In this document: positions 1 to 10,233 of the stretch, in pieces | Layout: each line of letters begins with the position of its first letter | Numbering within the stretch: the first letter of the stretch is position 1 | NCBI RefSeq assembly: GCF_002999335.1 | Contig: NW_020312067.1 | Coordinates: 1-64,000 of the forward strand | Source: Cyclospora cayetanensis | Lineage: Eukaryota; Apicomplexa; Conoidasida; Eucoccidiorida; Eimeriidae | Length of the DNA: 64,000 bases | Reading direction: 5' to 3' | Notes under the pieces: model-generated | What the model was told of the DNA's origin: nothing | The model's input: only the letters and a program-made list of their open reading frames with translations | The model's database searches: none | Position numbers and translations under genes: made by a program

Positions 1-1
1 C

Positions 2-36
<35 letters not shown>

Positions 37-566
37 AGAATGAAGAGAACGTGGAACGTAACACAACAAAACAAACACACAAAAACACAAAAAAAGAGAC
101 TAATAACAATAACGAGAGAAAAAAAAGAGAAAATAAATAAAACCAAACAAAATACGAAAACCGCACACACGAAGAGAATCAAGTAAACAAAAAAACATAT
201 AGGCAGACATAAGCATACAAAAGCAGATAGACACACAGACACACACACACGCAGACAGAAAGACAGACAGACAGACAGAGAGAGAGAGAGAGAGACAGAG
301 AGAGAGAGACAGAGACACAGTGAGAGAGACAGAGAGACAGACAGACAGAGAGACAGAGACAGAGAAGGGCAGTGTGCTTACACTGGGATGGACATTTGGA
401 TGGCCGACTGAATTCGGGAAGGAGAAAAAGAGGCAGCAGCACCACACGCGAACCAACAAGCACAGGAGGACGGATCGCCAGTGCGCTCGCAGCAAGCCAT
501 CGTTTACCCTGCGGCAGTCACACAATGCGGAAGGACGTGCGTGTTGTTGCTGCAGCCTTGTGGCAG
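1..566. repeat. Low-complexity left edge: poly(A), then (AG)n/(GACA)n
   Basis: A pure A run fills positions 3-35. After an AT-rich, A-biased stretch, positions 233-366 are a mixed microsatellite of CA, GACA, AG and GAGACA units. Positions 400-566 are less repetitive. On the minus strand they might carry a further exon of the membrane protein gene to the right, but I could not place splice sites there. Reading frames crossing this region are products of the repeats. Confidence 0.8.
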
Positions 567-631
567 TAGTAGTAGCAGTGGTAGTAGTGGTAGTAGTAGT
601 AGTAGTACTAGTAGTAGTAGTAGTAGTAGTT

Positions 632-690
<59 letters not shown>

Positions 691-691
691 T

Positions 692-742
<51 letters not shown>
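567..742. repeat. (AGT)n trinucleotide microsatellite
   Basis: About 175 bp of nearly pure AGT (ACT/TAC on the other strand) units, interrupted by a few single-base changes such as TGT for AGT. It starts about 30 bp beyond a canonical minus-strand splice donor at 769-770, so it most likely lies in an intron of the minus-strand membrane protein gene. It reads as poly-Ser, poly-Val, poly-Thr or poly-Tyr in different frames, none of which I regard as protein. Confidence 0.85.
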
Positions 743-743
<1 letters not shown>

Positions 744-770
744 GCGCTGCTGTAGATGTACTCACCTGAC

Positions 771-3700
771 GGCTTTGATGAGGTTGGGTCCAATGAGCAG
801 CTGGTGCATGGATATGGGGGCGGTCATCGCGCGGCAGGATATGAAGAGCATCAAGCTGGCAGTTGATATAATCTCCACTTCATCGGCTCGAGGTTGCTCA
901 TCGACCTCTACGCAGCACAGATTTTGCACAGGCACAACAACGCACAGCCGTAGCAGGAAAGGCAAGTGCGCAGCGCCAGCAGGAGGAACTGCAGACAGAG
1001 GCGCTTGGCGGATATTTTTTGGGAGTGCACGACGTTAGCTGTCGGCCTGCACGTGTGTATCTCTCGCTCTCTACAACGGTATCTCGGTTTAGTTTAGCAG
1101 GGTTCAAAGCGTCGTCTATTCTCCGAGTTCGCTGCGTTACCAGCAAGTGGCTTCTCATTACGGGTGTCTGCTGTACAGCAGACACCCGTAATGAGAAGCC
1201 ACTTGAACTTACGGGCGAAATCCATCTCGGGTCGGCCATGAGCAGCTTCAAGAGTCTTGGATGCTTTTCTGCTGCTGGTTGGCGGAGGGATGACGTCCGT
1301 AAGCGTCTCTCTTCCCAATAAAACGGAGATGAAGGGGTAGAGGGAAACCAAAATGCCCAGAAGCTGCAGACAGCAGAGCGGCGGAAAGGAGAGCGAGCCG
1401 CCGTTTTTTGAGGAGCGGGCGTGGAAGGGGGAGAGGGGGGAAGGGGGGAGTAGCCTTTCACAAGGACCGCAGAAAGAAAACTGCAAGACGGATGCACAGC
1501 TGCATTCCAGAGTGGAAGCAGCAGCAGCAGCGAGATCCATCGAAAAGCGACGCTGACAGGGAGCACCTGTCTTAGTAACAGGAAGTGTGAATCCTTCTGA
1601 CCGGTTCAATGGCGAATATGCAAAGGCAGTAGCTCCCAATACTCGGTACGCTGTTGCTAGAGTTGAGTTGCAGAAAGTCAGCAAAGACTCCGAAGTCTCT
1701 GAAGGTGAGGAGGGCCAGATAGAAGGAGAGGAGGCGGACGGTTGTGAGGCAGCAGGTGAAGAGGCAGTCGAGCAGCGGTGCGGAGAGGAAAAACAGAAAG
1801 AAGAGAATGACTCCATGGGCGGCGATTAAGATCAAACAAATGCGAGTTTCTATCATTAGCGCGTCCCACGTAAACTTTCCGGAAGCCATGACGTCGATCG
1901 TAAAGAGGCGGACTGGAAAGGATTCATAATCCTAAGAAGCACGGGAGGAAAAACTGGAGAGGGAACCTGAGCCGATATTGCGCGGCAAGCGGGGAGTGGG
2001 GGGAGGGGGGAATGAGGCAGCGGAAACACAAAGGAAAAGACACGAAGCAGGAAGAGACGTAGCGATATCAAGAACACGAAATTTATTAGCAGGAAACGCC
2101 GACGGTTTTGCTGTACGGACGAAGGCACAGCCACAGGACGAATCGCATCTAGAAAGTAATTATATAGAGAGAGTAATATACAAAAGTACATATGATAGAG
2201 ACTTACACAGTTAAATAGGGGTGTGTGCACATACATCAATATACACAGATTTATACATCTATGTATATACGCATGGAAACACCTATATATAGATGTGTAT
2301 ATATAGGACTCCTCGCACAATGCCGCAGACACCTCTTCCGGAAGGGTGGCAGGTGGACTAGGGCGCGAGTAGAAGCGCGAGATGCTTACGCTATAGAAGA
2401 AGAAGACGGTGGATGTGAGTGCAAGACGGCAGATCCAGCTTGCCATGAAAGGGAAGCTGAGGCGAACGCTCTGTAGGAACGTAACGGGGAAGCTGCTGCT
2501 TAGCAGGACGGCCGCACTGTGTCGAGATCCCAATTGCTGGAGATGCAAGCAGCATTGTGTGACGCACAGGCAGCACATAGAGAAGCACACGAAATCTGAG
2601 GGGGAGGGGAGGGGGGGACGCTGGAACGAGTGATATGGCCTTAGTGCGCTGTGTATGATTGCAGGCGGGCTGCTTGGAGTCTCCCACAGCGTGACTCTAC
2701 GGGTGTCTGCCTCTCTGTCCCCTGGATCTGATGGTTTTCCTTCGTCTCCCCGACTTTCTCAGTCTGCAGTGCGCTGTCTTACGCGAAAAGCATAGAGGAG
2801 TCTCTGGAAGATCTTCCTGACAGTGAAACCTGGGGTTGGAAGGCGCCTTGCCGTTTGACTTGCGGACCGGCAAACTGCAACCAGCCGGGAGAGGCTGCAG
2901 CAGCGGCAGCAACAAGAAGAGCACGCAAGCAAGGGGACGTGTGTCAAGCACACGCGTGTTGTTTGCATCGGCAAGAAAGAAAAACACTCAAGATACGGTA
3001 GGAGGCCTTAGAGACAGACACACACTACCAGCCACGACAGAAAACAAGGAACGGGGCCCACGCGCACACCGCAGCAGCCGGCATCCCAAGGATGGCAGTT
3101 TGGCAAAGGTCACAAAGAAGGGCAGAAAGGAGCAGCAGCAACGCCACATAAGGGTAGGGAGGGTTTAAGTGTATGCATGTATGTATGTGTGTATGTGTGC
3201 ATGTGTGTGTGAGTGGGTGTAGAAAGATGCATGTGCACAGGTATATGTATGTGCATGTGTCTATGTGTGTCTATGTGTATATGTGTGTATGTGTGTCTAT
3301 GTGTATATGTGTGTATATGTGTGTAGGTGTGTCTATGTGTATATGTGTGTCTATGTGTATATGTGTGCATGTGTGTCTATGTGTATATGTGTGTATGTAT
3401 GTGTATGTCTATGTGTGTGTGTATGTGTCTATGTGTGTATGTGTATGTGCTTGCACATAAATACATATATCTATATACAATATATATATATGTATATCTG
3501 TAGGATATCGCATCTGCACCTTGCATCATAATCCAGAAAACTTTCCTCAGTGCTCTCGGTTCTTGCGAGTTCCTTGGTATGCTGCTGCCGCCTCCAGAAA
3601 GCGAGGCCCTTAAGGGCCCCTTCAGCGGTGCTCTTCCGCTTTTGAGCACCCTCCTGATGACCATGGTAGCCTGTGTCGCTGCCTGCTGCAGCCTCTGGTT

Positions 3701-5538
3701 GTGCACGCGCTTTCAGAGGCTTATAAGGAGGCCCTTCCCGATCTCTGCGTGCTTCCTTGTTGTAAGCACTGGCAATTGCCCCTACCCGCCTGCGCTTAGA
3801 CGACGCCTCTTCCTCTCGTGGCAACGCAGGCAGCTCCCTGTCCGCCATGTCTTCGAGTGCCATCACGGCGGCGCTGGATCGCGGCAGGGGAGACCCCTTT
3901 GTAGGAAGCTCTCGCAGCGCACTCGAATAGGCACCTCCGTTCCCTCCATCCAACAGCCCCTCCTCCCCCTTAGCCCGCTGCCTCTCTGCCACGGCGCACT
4001 GACGGAGGCGAGCGAGCTGAATCGGGATGAAGCAGATGTTCTTAAAAAGGAACGGAGAGAAGCCTGAGGATCGGGGAGCCAGAGACGCACGCCGTGGAAC
4101 GTTGAGACAAAGAGAGAGAGAGAAAGAAACACACATTTTAAACATTTGAGGAGAGTGCATGCTTCAGTCCACTGCCAAGGCAGGCATATGAAGCAAAGAT
4201 GAGTAGCAGAAGGCAAAGTAGATGCTGGAGAAGGGAAAGCAGGCAGAGAAACCTCAAAACGTTGCAGGGGCAACCGAACTCTCCACAGTGTATGTGTATA
4301 CGTGTCCAAGTACAAAACGGAATCTCAAGAGCAGCACAGAACCGAAGCATGCCCTTCCCAGTGCTGAATATGAGGCAAACAAATGCAAGCATCATCCTCG
4401 GAGAGTCCATCCATAGACTTCTCCAGGGAGTCACACACGTAGCATGGAGGATCATGGGCCAAACTTACGCGCGGGCGCAACACAAACGCACATACAGCAG
4501 CAACAAGGTACAAAATATTTTCTCTCTCTTTCTCTATCTCTATCCCCCCCATACATGCATGTCCCTCTCGCTCGCTCTCGCATGTGGCATGCTTCCCTTC
4601 GCGGCGCATGCAGTTGCCTTCCTGCGCCGTGAAGAGAAGCCGCTCCGCCTCCCCTCTTGTGTTTAGCCAACAAGGTCACTTTTCCTCCCCTTCCTTAGGC
4701 AACCCCTGGACTCACTGTCACAAGTTGGGTAGTACGCCCACGTGATGAGCCTCAGTCCTAGCAAGGGCAGATCGACAAAGAAGATTCCCACGATGGCTGC
4801 GTGCTTGCGCATCGTTTGCATGTCTCCTAGATCTTTGGAGGGGCCTCCTGCTTGGAGTGCTGCTGACCTCCCGAATGCCATACCCTGTGCGCCTCCACCA
4901 GCGGAGGGGAAAGAGTAACCGTGTAGAAAGAGCGCGAGAGGCACGAGGATTCCCGCCAGCAAGTGCAGCCAGCTGGTTTGCTCGTAGATAGCTTCCGGGA
5001 GAATGGAGTACGCGTAGAAGGCTGAAACGCCATCGATGATGTCGATGACGACGTGTGTCACGGCGTCCGTATGCAGCATGGCGTCGAGGCTGAAGTGAGT
5101 GATGCCTCCAAAGAGCGTATCGGAGGCGCGAAAGGCGAGAAGCGCATAGATGCCAGCCCCCAAAGAGAAGAGCAAGCCAACCTCGAGCACCCCCCCTGTC
5201 GGCCCTTCAAAGACGACGCCGTACTGAGGACCTCCTCCGCTATAAATGACGAAGAAGTAGACCAAATACTTCACTGATAACGCCCATGAGTAGACTACCC
5301 AGCAGGTGCCACCCTCCATGGCCGCATACTCGCTGCTGCCGCCGAGCAGCAGCATGAGGAGAAGCACAATATCTGCAGCTGCAAGAAAGAGCAGTGACAC
5401 AGAGTAGACTGCAATGTGGTACAAGAGGCCCACTTGCTGCAGTACATACAAACACACGGTGCACAGCTGGGCGAAATGGCTCCAGCTTATCGCCTGCTGC
5501 ACCTGCTGCCCATCGCCAAATATATCTCCCGTCATCAT
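771..5538 (-). CDS. Polytopic membrane protein, unrecognised, 3' end not found
   Basis: The start is ATG at 5538. The first exon (5538-4716) encodes about 274 residues with roughly seven hydrophobic spans and ends at a GTGAGT donor. Exon 2 (4063-3520) supplies one more span (FLFKNICFIPIQ) and then a long basic, polar loop rich in Lys, Arg, Glu and Ala. Exon 3 (2816-2783) and exon 4 (2536-2390) join in phase and bring further hydrophobic segments. An exon starting at 1874 encodes three more. Less certain exons lie at about 1275-1212 (GTAAGT donor) and 862-771 (GTGAGT donor), so the gene continues leftward, perhaps out of the window. Splice phases agree across the first four joins, which supports one gene. 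I recognise no transporter or channel signature. An upstream 5' exon near 5707-6081 is possible but its phase did not fit. Confidence 0.6.
1144..1205. repeat. Perfect 62-bp palindrome with no spacer
   Basis: Positions 1144-1174 are the exact reverse complement of 1175-1205, with the axis between 1174 and 1175 and no loop. Homology stops abruptly on both sides (1143 G against 1206 A). It lies next to a candidate GTAAGT splice donor on the minus strand (about 1210) and would form a 31-bp cruciform or hairpin. It could be a genuine inverted duplication or a fold-back or cloning artefact of the assembly. Confidence 0.95.
3170..3497. repeat. (TG)n-rich cryptic microsatellite ending in (TA)n
   Basis: About 290 bp of imperfect TATG, TGTG and TCTATG units in which a roughly 20-bp higher-order pattern (tctatgtgtatatgtgtg) recurs, followed by a short (TA)n run at 3478-3491. 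It falls in the intron between exons 2 and 3 of the minus-strand membrane protein gene. Reading frames through it are artefacts. Confidence 0.85.
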
Positions 5539-7502
5539 CTTGGTGTTGCGCGAGGAAACCGGCTGTCTCTCTCTCTCTCTGTATCTGTCTCTCTCTGTAT
5601 CTGGCTCTCTCTGTATCTCTCTCTCTCTCTCTCTCGCTCTCTTTCCAGGCAACGCCGCTGCTGCAGCTGCCCCTGCTGCTCGCCAGATGGTGCGGCCCCC
5701 GGTAATTTACGGACCGAAAGCACCACAGAGAAAAGCAGCAGCAGGGGCAGCTGCAGCTTCAACGGCTGCAGCCGCTGCTGCTACCACCGTTCGTCTTTGC
5801 ACACCGCTGGGGGAGGAGGCGCTGGAAGGCGACCGCTTGCACGAGAGGCGGTAATTAATGTTCCTCGCGGAAGCGCCACTACCATCGGCGTGTTTGCAGC
5901 AGCAGCAGCAACTACTGCTGCTGCAAAGCACCCCTGATCGAGTCGCAGACACATGCAGACGCCAAGCGTCTCTACAGGGGCCTCTTGACTGTGCACCACG
6001 CAGCAGGATCAGCAGCAGCCGCGAGCGCTGCTGCCGCTGCTGGCACACATGTAAACTCCAGCAATGAGCCGCTTTCCTCAAGAGAAGACCTCAAGCTCAA
6101 GCCTAGGAGGCCAGGATGAGGCTGCGTTGCAGGCTTGAGAAGCTGTCGGTGTGGCGTCGGCTCTGGACTGCGCCGCCACAGGAGCTGCTCACGGTTCCTG
6201 TGATACGCGAAGGATTTTCCCCCACATAACGTCCTTTAAAGGGGAAGCATAAAAATGAATGCGGTCGATTTTGTGCTGGCTTGGCATCTGTTACTGCCCT
6301 TGTGGCTGTTGCCGCTGCTGCTCGAAGGTCCCCAGTAGCGGGCGGGGGCCCTCCTATTCTTCTTGACCCATAATGCAAAAGGCAGTGCATATTCAAATCC
6401 TCCATTGCGGATTCCAAATAGCACCTGAGAATTCAAATCCGTAGATCCCTAGTTCCGAAGCTGTACACTGTAGGCATTACTAAAAACACACAACCTTCAT
6501 GAAGATACCGATATTCGCAGAGCAGATCATTGACCGCATCCGGAGGAGTATACGGACCCCTTTAGACCCTAAATCCTATGCCCTTAGGCCTAAAGCCTCA
6601 GAAGCGAAGTCAAAGAGCCTTGGCGGAAGTGAAAGGGAGCGTGCTAACACTTTCTGCGCTCTCTCCATGCAGCGGAGTAGGCATGTATGGCCTAAAACAC
6701 TGCGCACTGACTGACAAATCACTGTACACGGCAAAGAACTCGCACGCGCTTCTAATTATCGACTTGAAATGGACCTGTGCCCTTTCTTTGCGAGCTAGCT
6801 CCCGCCTTCTCACCTCTTCCAATCATCTTATTTCGTCTCGCCTGAGTGCCGCGTGTTGCTCGTGGTGGTACGCTTCCATGCGCCTATCCACGGGTGCCAG
6901 CGAGGCTGCAAGTGCCGATGAATGAGGAGTTTACTACTTGAGCCACCAAGCATCCGCGGTCACAGACAGTCCACTCTATGTCTTTCGCTGTACCCCGCCC
7001 TCTGGCGCGTGCGAGCGCGTGCGCATCCACCCTCCTAGGGGCCGAAAGTAGCAAAACTCGAACGGCAAGCAACTACACTGCTAGGTGACAAACTAACAGC
7101 AACAGGCACATAGGCCACTGGAAGAACACAGGGGAAGACACTATAATTAGAATGCCGGCGCGTAGCACGTTGCGCGTCCAAATTGTGAGGCGCCAACTCC
7201 TGTATATTGCTGTGCTCTCTCTAGCTTAAAAAAGTAAGTCTTTGTTGAGGCTTCGCCGCGTCTGTAGCCCTTTTCTTTGCTTCTTCTACAGGGACTACAC
7301 CGAATTCAAAGTTACAGTCCTCTCGACAACATGTGTCCTTCGTTCCCGCCTTTTCGTATCTCCTTGTTACAGCTGAAGGACTTACTATTCGCTGCCTGCC
7401 TAGCTGCACTAACAACAGTTTCAGCTTGCGTTATCGGAGTGTATCTCCATTCTGCATGGGAATGGGAGACAGGGCGAAGGGAGGGGGGGCCCCCGTCTAG
7501 GG
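5539..7502. other. Intergenic interval between the membrane protein gene and GCP4
   Basis: Positions 5565-5645 are a (CT)n/(CTGTAT)n polypyrimidine tract. It ends in a plausible acceptor on the minus strand (exon would begin at 5562), so a 5' untranslated or coding exon may lie upstream. Positions 5650-6080 contain AGC-triplet DNA. From about 6100 to 7500 GC drops and I find no convincing gene on either strand. Positions 6555-6600 carry a few scattered degenerate CCCTAAA-like words. Confidence 0.6.
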
Positions 7503-10200
7503 TCACCCATCCCCGGCATTCCAATACAAATCCGGGGCCCCCAGTCCTCGCCTTTCCAACATTTTCTTCCTTGCGGCTGCAAGGGCCTCGTGGGCTTCCT
7601 CGGCTAGTACCTTGTACTCCTCAGGATACTCCGAAAGAGGAGGCTCGCCGCTTCCTTGGGAGGCCACAGGACCATCGGAGGCTCCAGTGGAAAAGTACAT
7701 ATTGGGTACAAAAAACGGGGGGCCCCCAGTTGGCGGCAGCGGCCTCAAGAGAGGCCCTAAGGAGCCGAGGGCCTTCTCTTCCCTTCGGGTCGGGTAACTG
7801 GGGGTCCTTCTAAGAGAGGAGGCCCCCCACCGGGAGGCGTCGGCGTCGGTGTCCGTTGAGCGGCAGCTGTGCAACAGCACACCGTCTTCATCTGAGTTCG
7901 CTTCTGCTGAATCGTCTCCCCAGAAGCGAGGCGGAGAAGAAGGGGGCCTTTGGCGAAGGCTTTCCCCCACACTGGCCGAACGGCGGAGATGGGGAGGAGG
8001 AGTCCCCCTTAAGTGCTTGCTCTCCAAGGTTCGTGATAATGTGGAGGGCCGAGTGGGCCCAATGACAGCGGCAGCAGCCGCGGTAGGGGCCCCTGCACTC
8101 TCGGGTACTATGACGGGGTGGCATTCGTGTAGCTCGGCAGGATCTCGCCCCTCAGCACTTACACTCCTGGGTGTATTTAAGGCTCCCGTGTAGGAGACGT
8201 TTCGGGGCGTGCAGGGAGCTCCTGAAACCAGGTGTGAAAGGAAGCCATTGAAGTCCAGGGGTAACGCAAGCGCTCCCAAGTGAGCGTGGGGGGCCCCCTG
8301 CTTCAGAGCACTCATCTCCATATACATCTGCGAGGCGTGTGCCCTCAGTTCATTCCTGCAGAGCCGCAGCAGAAGTTAACAGAAGACAGAAACGAAGAGC
8401 AGCGAAAATAGACCCACGAATAGAGCTGCAGCGAAAAAAACACTGGGCACAGAGAAGAGGGGACAAACTGCCACGTGAATGAAGCGCAAGCGCACACGCT
8501 GCAGCTGGCGGCACGCTGCAGCGTGTGAGCTCGAACGAGGGAATTTTCAGCTGGAGAAAGGTTTATTTATGGGGAGTCGAAGCCTTGGATCTAATTTACC
8601 GCGTGGTTGCAATCGCCTCCGCGAGGAAGGACCATTGGGGGCCCTCCAGGATACCAAAAATCAACACCTGCAAAAGAGTGCGGCCTTCGCAAAATGCTGA
8701 AGTTGGCCTCTATGCTTCTGCACACCGAAGCGCGCAGCAGCGTGCTATGAAGTCTGCGTGTTGATGCAGCCTGACCTCTGAGGAATGCTGCTTGCTGCAG
8801 CCTCCTGTGGAGGCCTCCTCTGAAGAGGGCCCATCAGCAGGGGGCCCCCCCAGCAGGCCGCCAGGCATGCGCGTTGCCACAGACCCCAGCTCGACAAGAC
8901 GGCGCCCTGCAGCTAGCAGACGCATCAGCGGGCGGAGAAGAGAAGACACACGCAGCCAACAGCGTCTGCAAAACAACCATCAGAGTAAACACACACACAC
9001 ACACACACCCTCCTCTTTTCTCCTTCTCCCCAACAACGTATCCGATGCGCTATCCATCCTACGGTCTGTCCACAGCAGCAGGCAGAGCACAGAGCTGCAC
9101 TTTCGAAGGGCTGCTAAGGAGATGAGCTTCGACTCAAAACCTAAACCTTACGAGGCGAGCTGGGTAAGGAAATTCTCATGGACAAGCCGAATCTCCTCAA
9201 AGTCATGCCTCCCGTTCGCGGTTTTCTCTACTTCGTCGAATCCAGGCTGCACGCACACTAGCCTCAAGCCTGGACCTTCCAAATACACAAACAGCTGTAG
9301 GCGTCTCTTTCAGTGTCTCTCCATAAGGAGGCTCACCGACATACAAACGCCAAGACAGGCTGAGTGGAGGCGCTTGAGGCCTCACCCCTGCTCCGCCTGC
9401 CGAGGCGCTCCTAGCGCCCACAGGGATGATCCAATATCACAGCGGCAAAAAGCGTGATACGTCTTATCAGCACACCTCCATCTCTCACTAGGATCCCCAC
9501 CACCACCAGGCAAATAGAAGCGCATAATAGGCTTCAAGAAGGCAGGGGCCGTAGAAGGCATTTCTCAATCCCCTTTGAACCCGTCTCTCCCTTTGCTCCT
9601 CCCTCACTTCCTCTCTCTTTACTCCTCCCTCTCCCCTCCTGCCCCCAAACACGTAAGCCTCTGATGGTTTGCAGAGCAGACAGTCGCTCCACGTGGACTC
9701 TCTCCCGAGAGGCAGGAGGGGCCCTCCAACGGATCCCAAGCTTACCATAATTGCGTAGTACTGGAAGTAGGCGTAGATGCGGGAAATGTAAAAGGCCACC
9801 TCGCCCCTCGCAGCCCAAAACTGTCGGCAGACATTCACGGGGTCTCCCTGAGGCGCGCTGGATGCTCCAGGAAAAGTCTTTTGGGCAAAGACGATGCGTC
9901 GCCTCCGCGAGAGGACCCTGCGGGCAAACGGCAAAGGAAGAATAAAGCGATGAGTTGGCGTGTGTGTGGCACGCTGGAAGGCCTCGTTTTTTCTATGAGT
10001 GATGCACAGAAAATTTGACAGGTTCTCAATAGATACAGCGAGATAAAGAGAGAGGGAACCCCGCATGCAGAAGAAAGCAGGAACAGAGACGAGAGGGAGA
10101 CCCCGTCTAGGAAAAGCGCCAACGCGTTAGCTGTCCCCGTCTTACTTTCTCAGAAGGCAGCCGCGAAGCCACAGGTTTTGTAAATCGCTTTCAAGCGTCC

Positions 10201-10233
<33 letters not shown>

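Noticed and set aside
100..1038. Long Thr, Val, Ser and Tyr-rich open frames over the AGT repeat
   Set aside because: They exist in every frame because the repeat has no stop codons. They are not conserved sequence, and the repeat adjoins a splice donor.
3110..3531. His-Thr and Cys-Val-Tyr repeat frames over the TG-rich tract
   Set aside because: They are the translation of a dinucleotide repeat inside an intron of the minus-strand gene.
5535..5762. Apparent signal peptide MKLQLPLLLLFSVV on the minus strand
   Set aside because: It arises from AGC-type triplets, runs into the polypyrimidine tract and its donor phase does not match the membrane protein exon.
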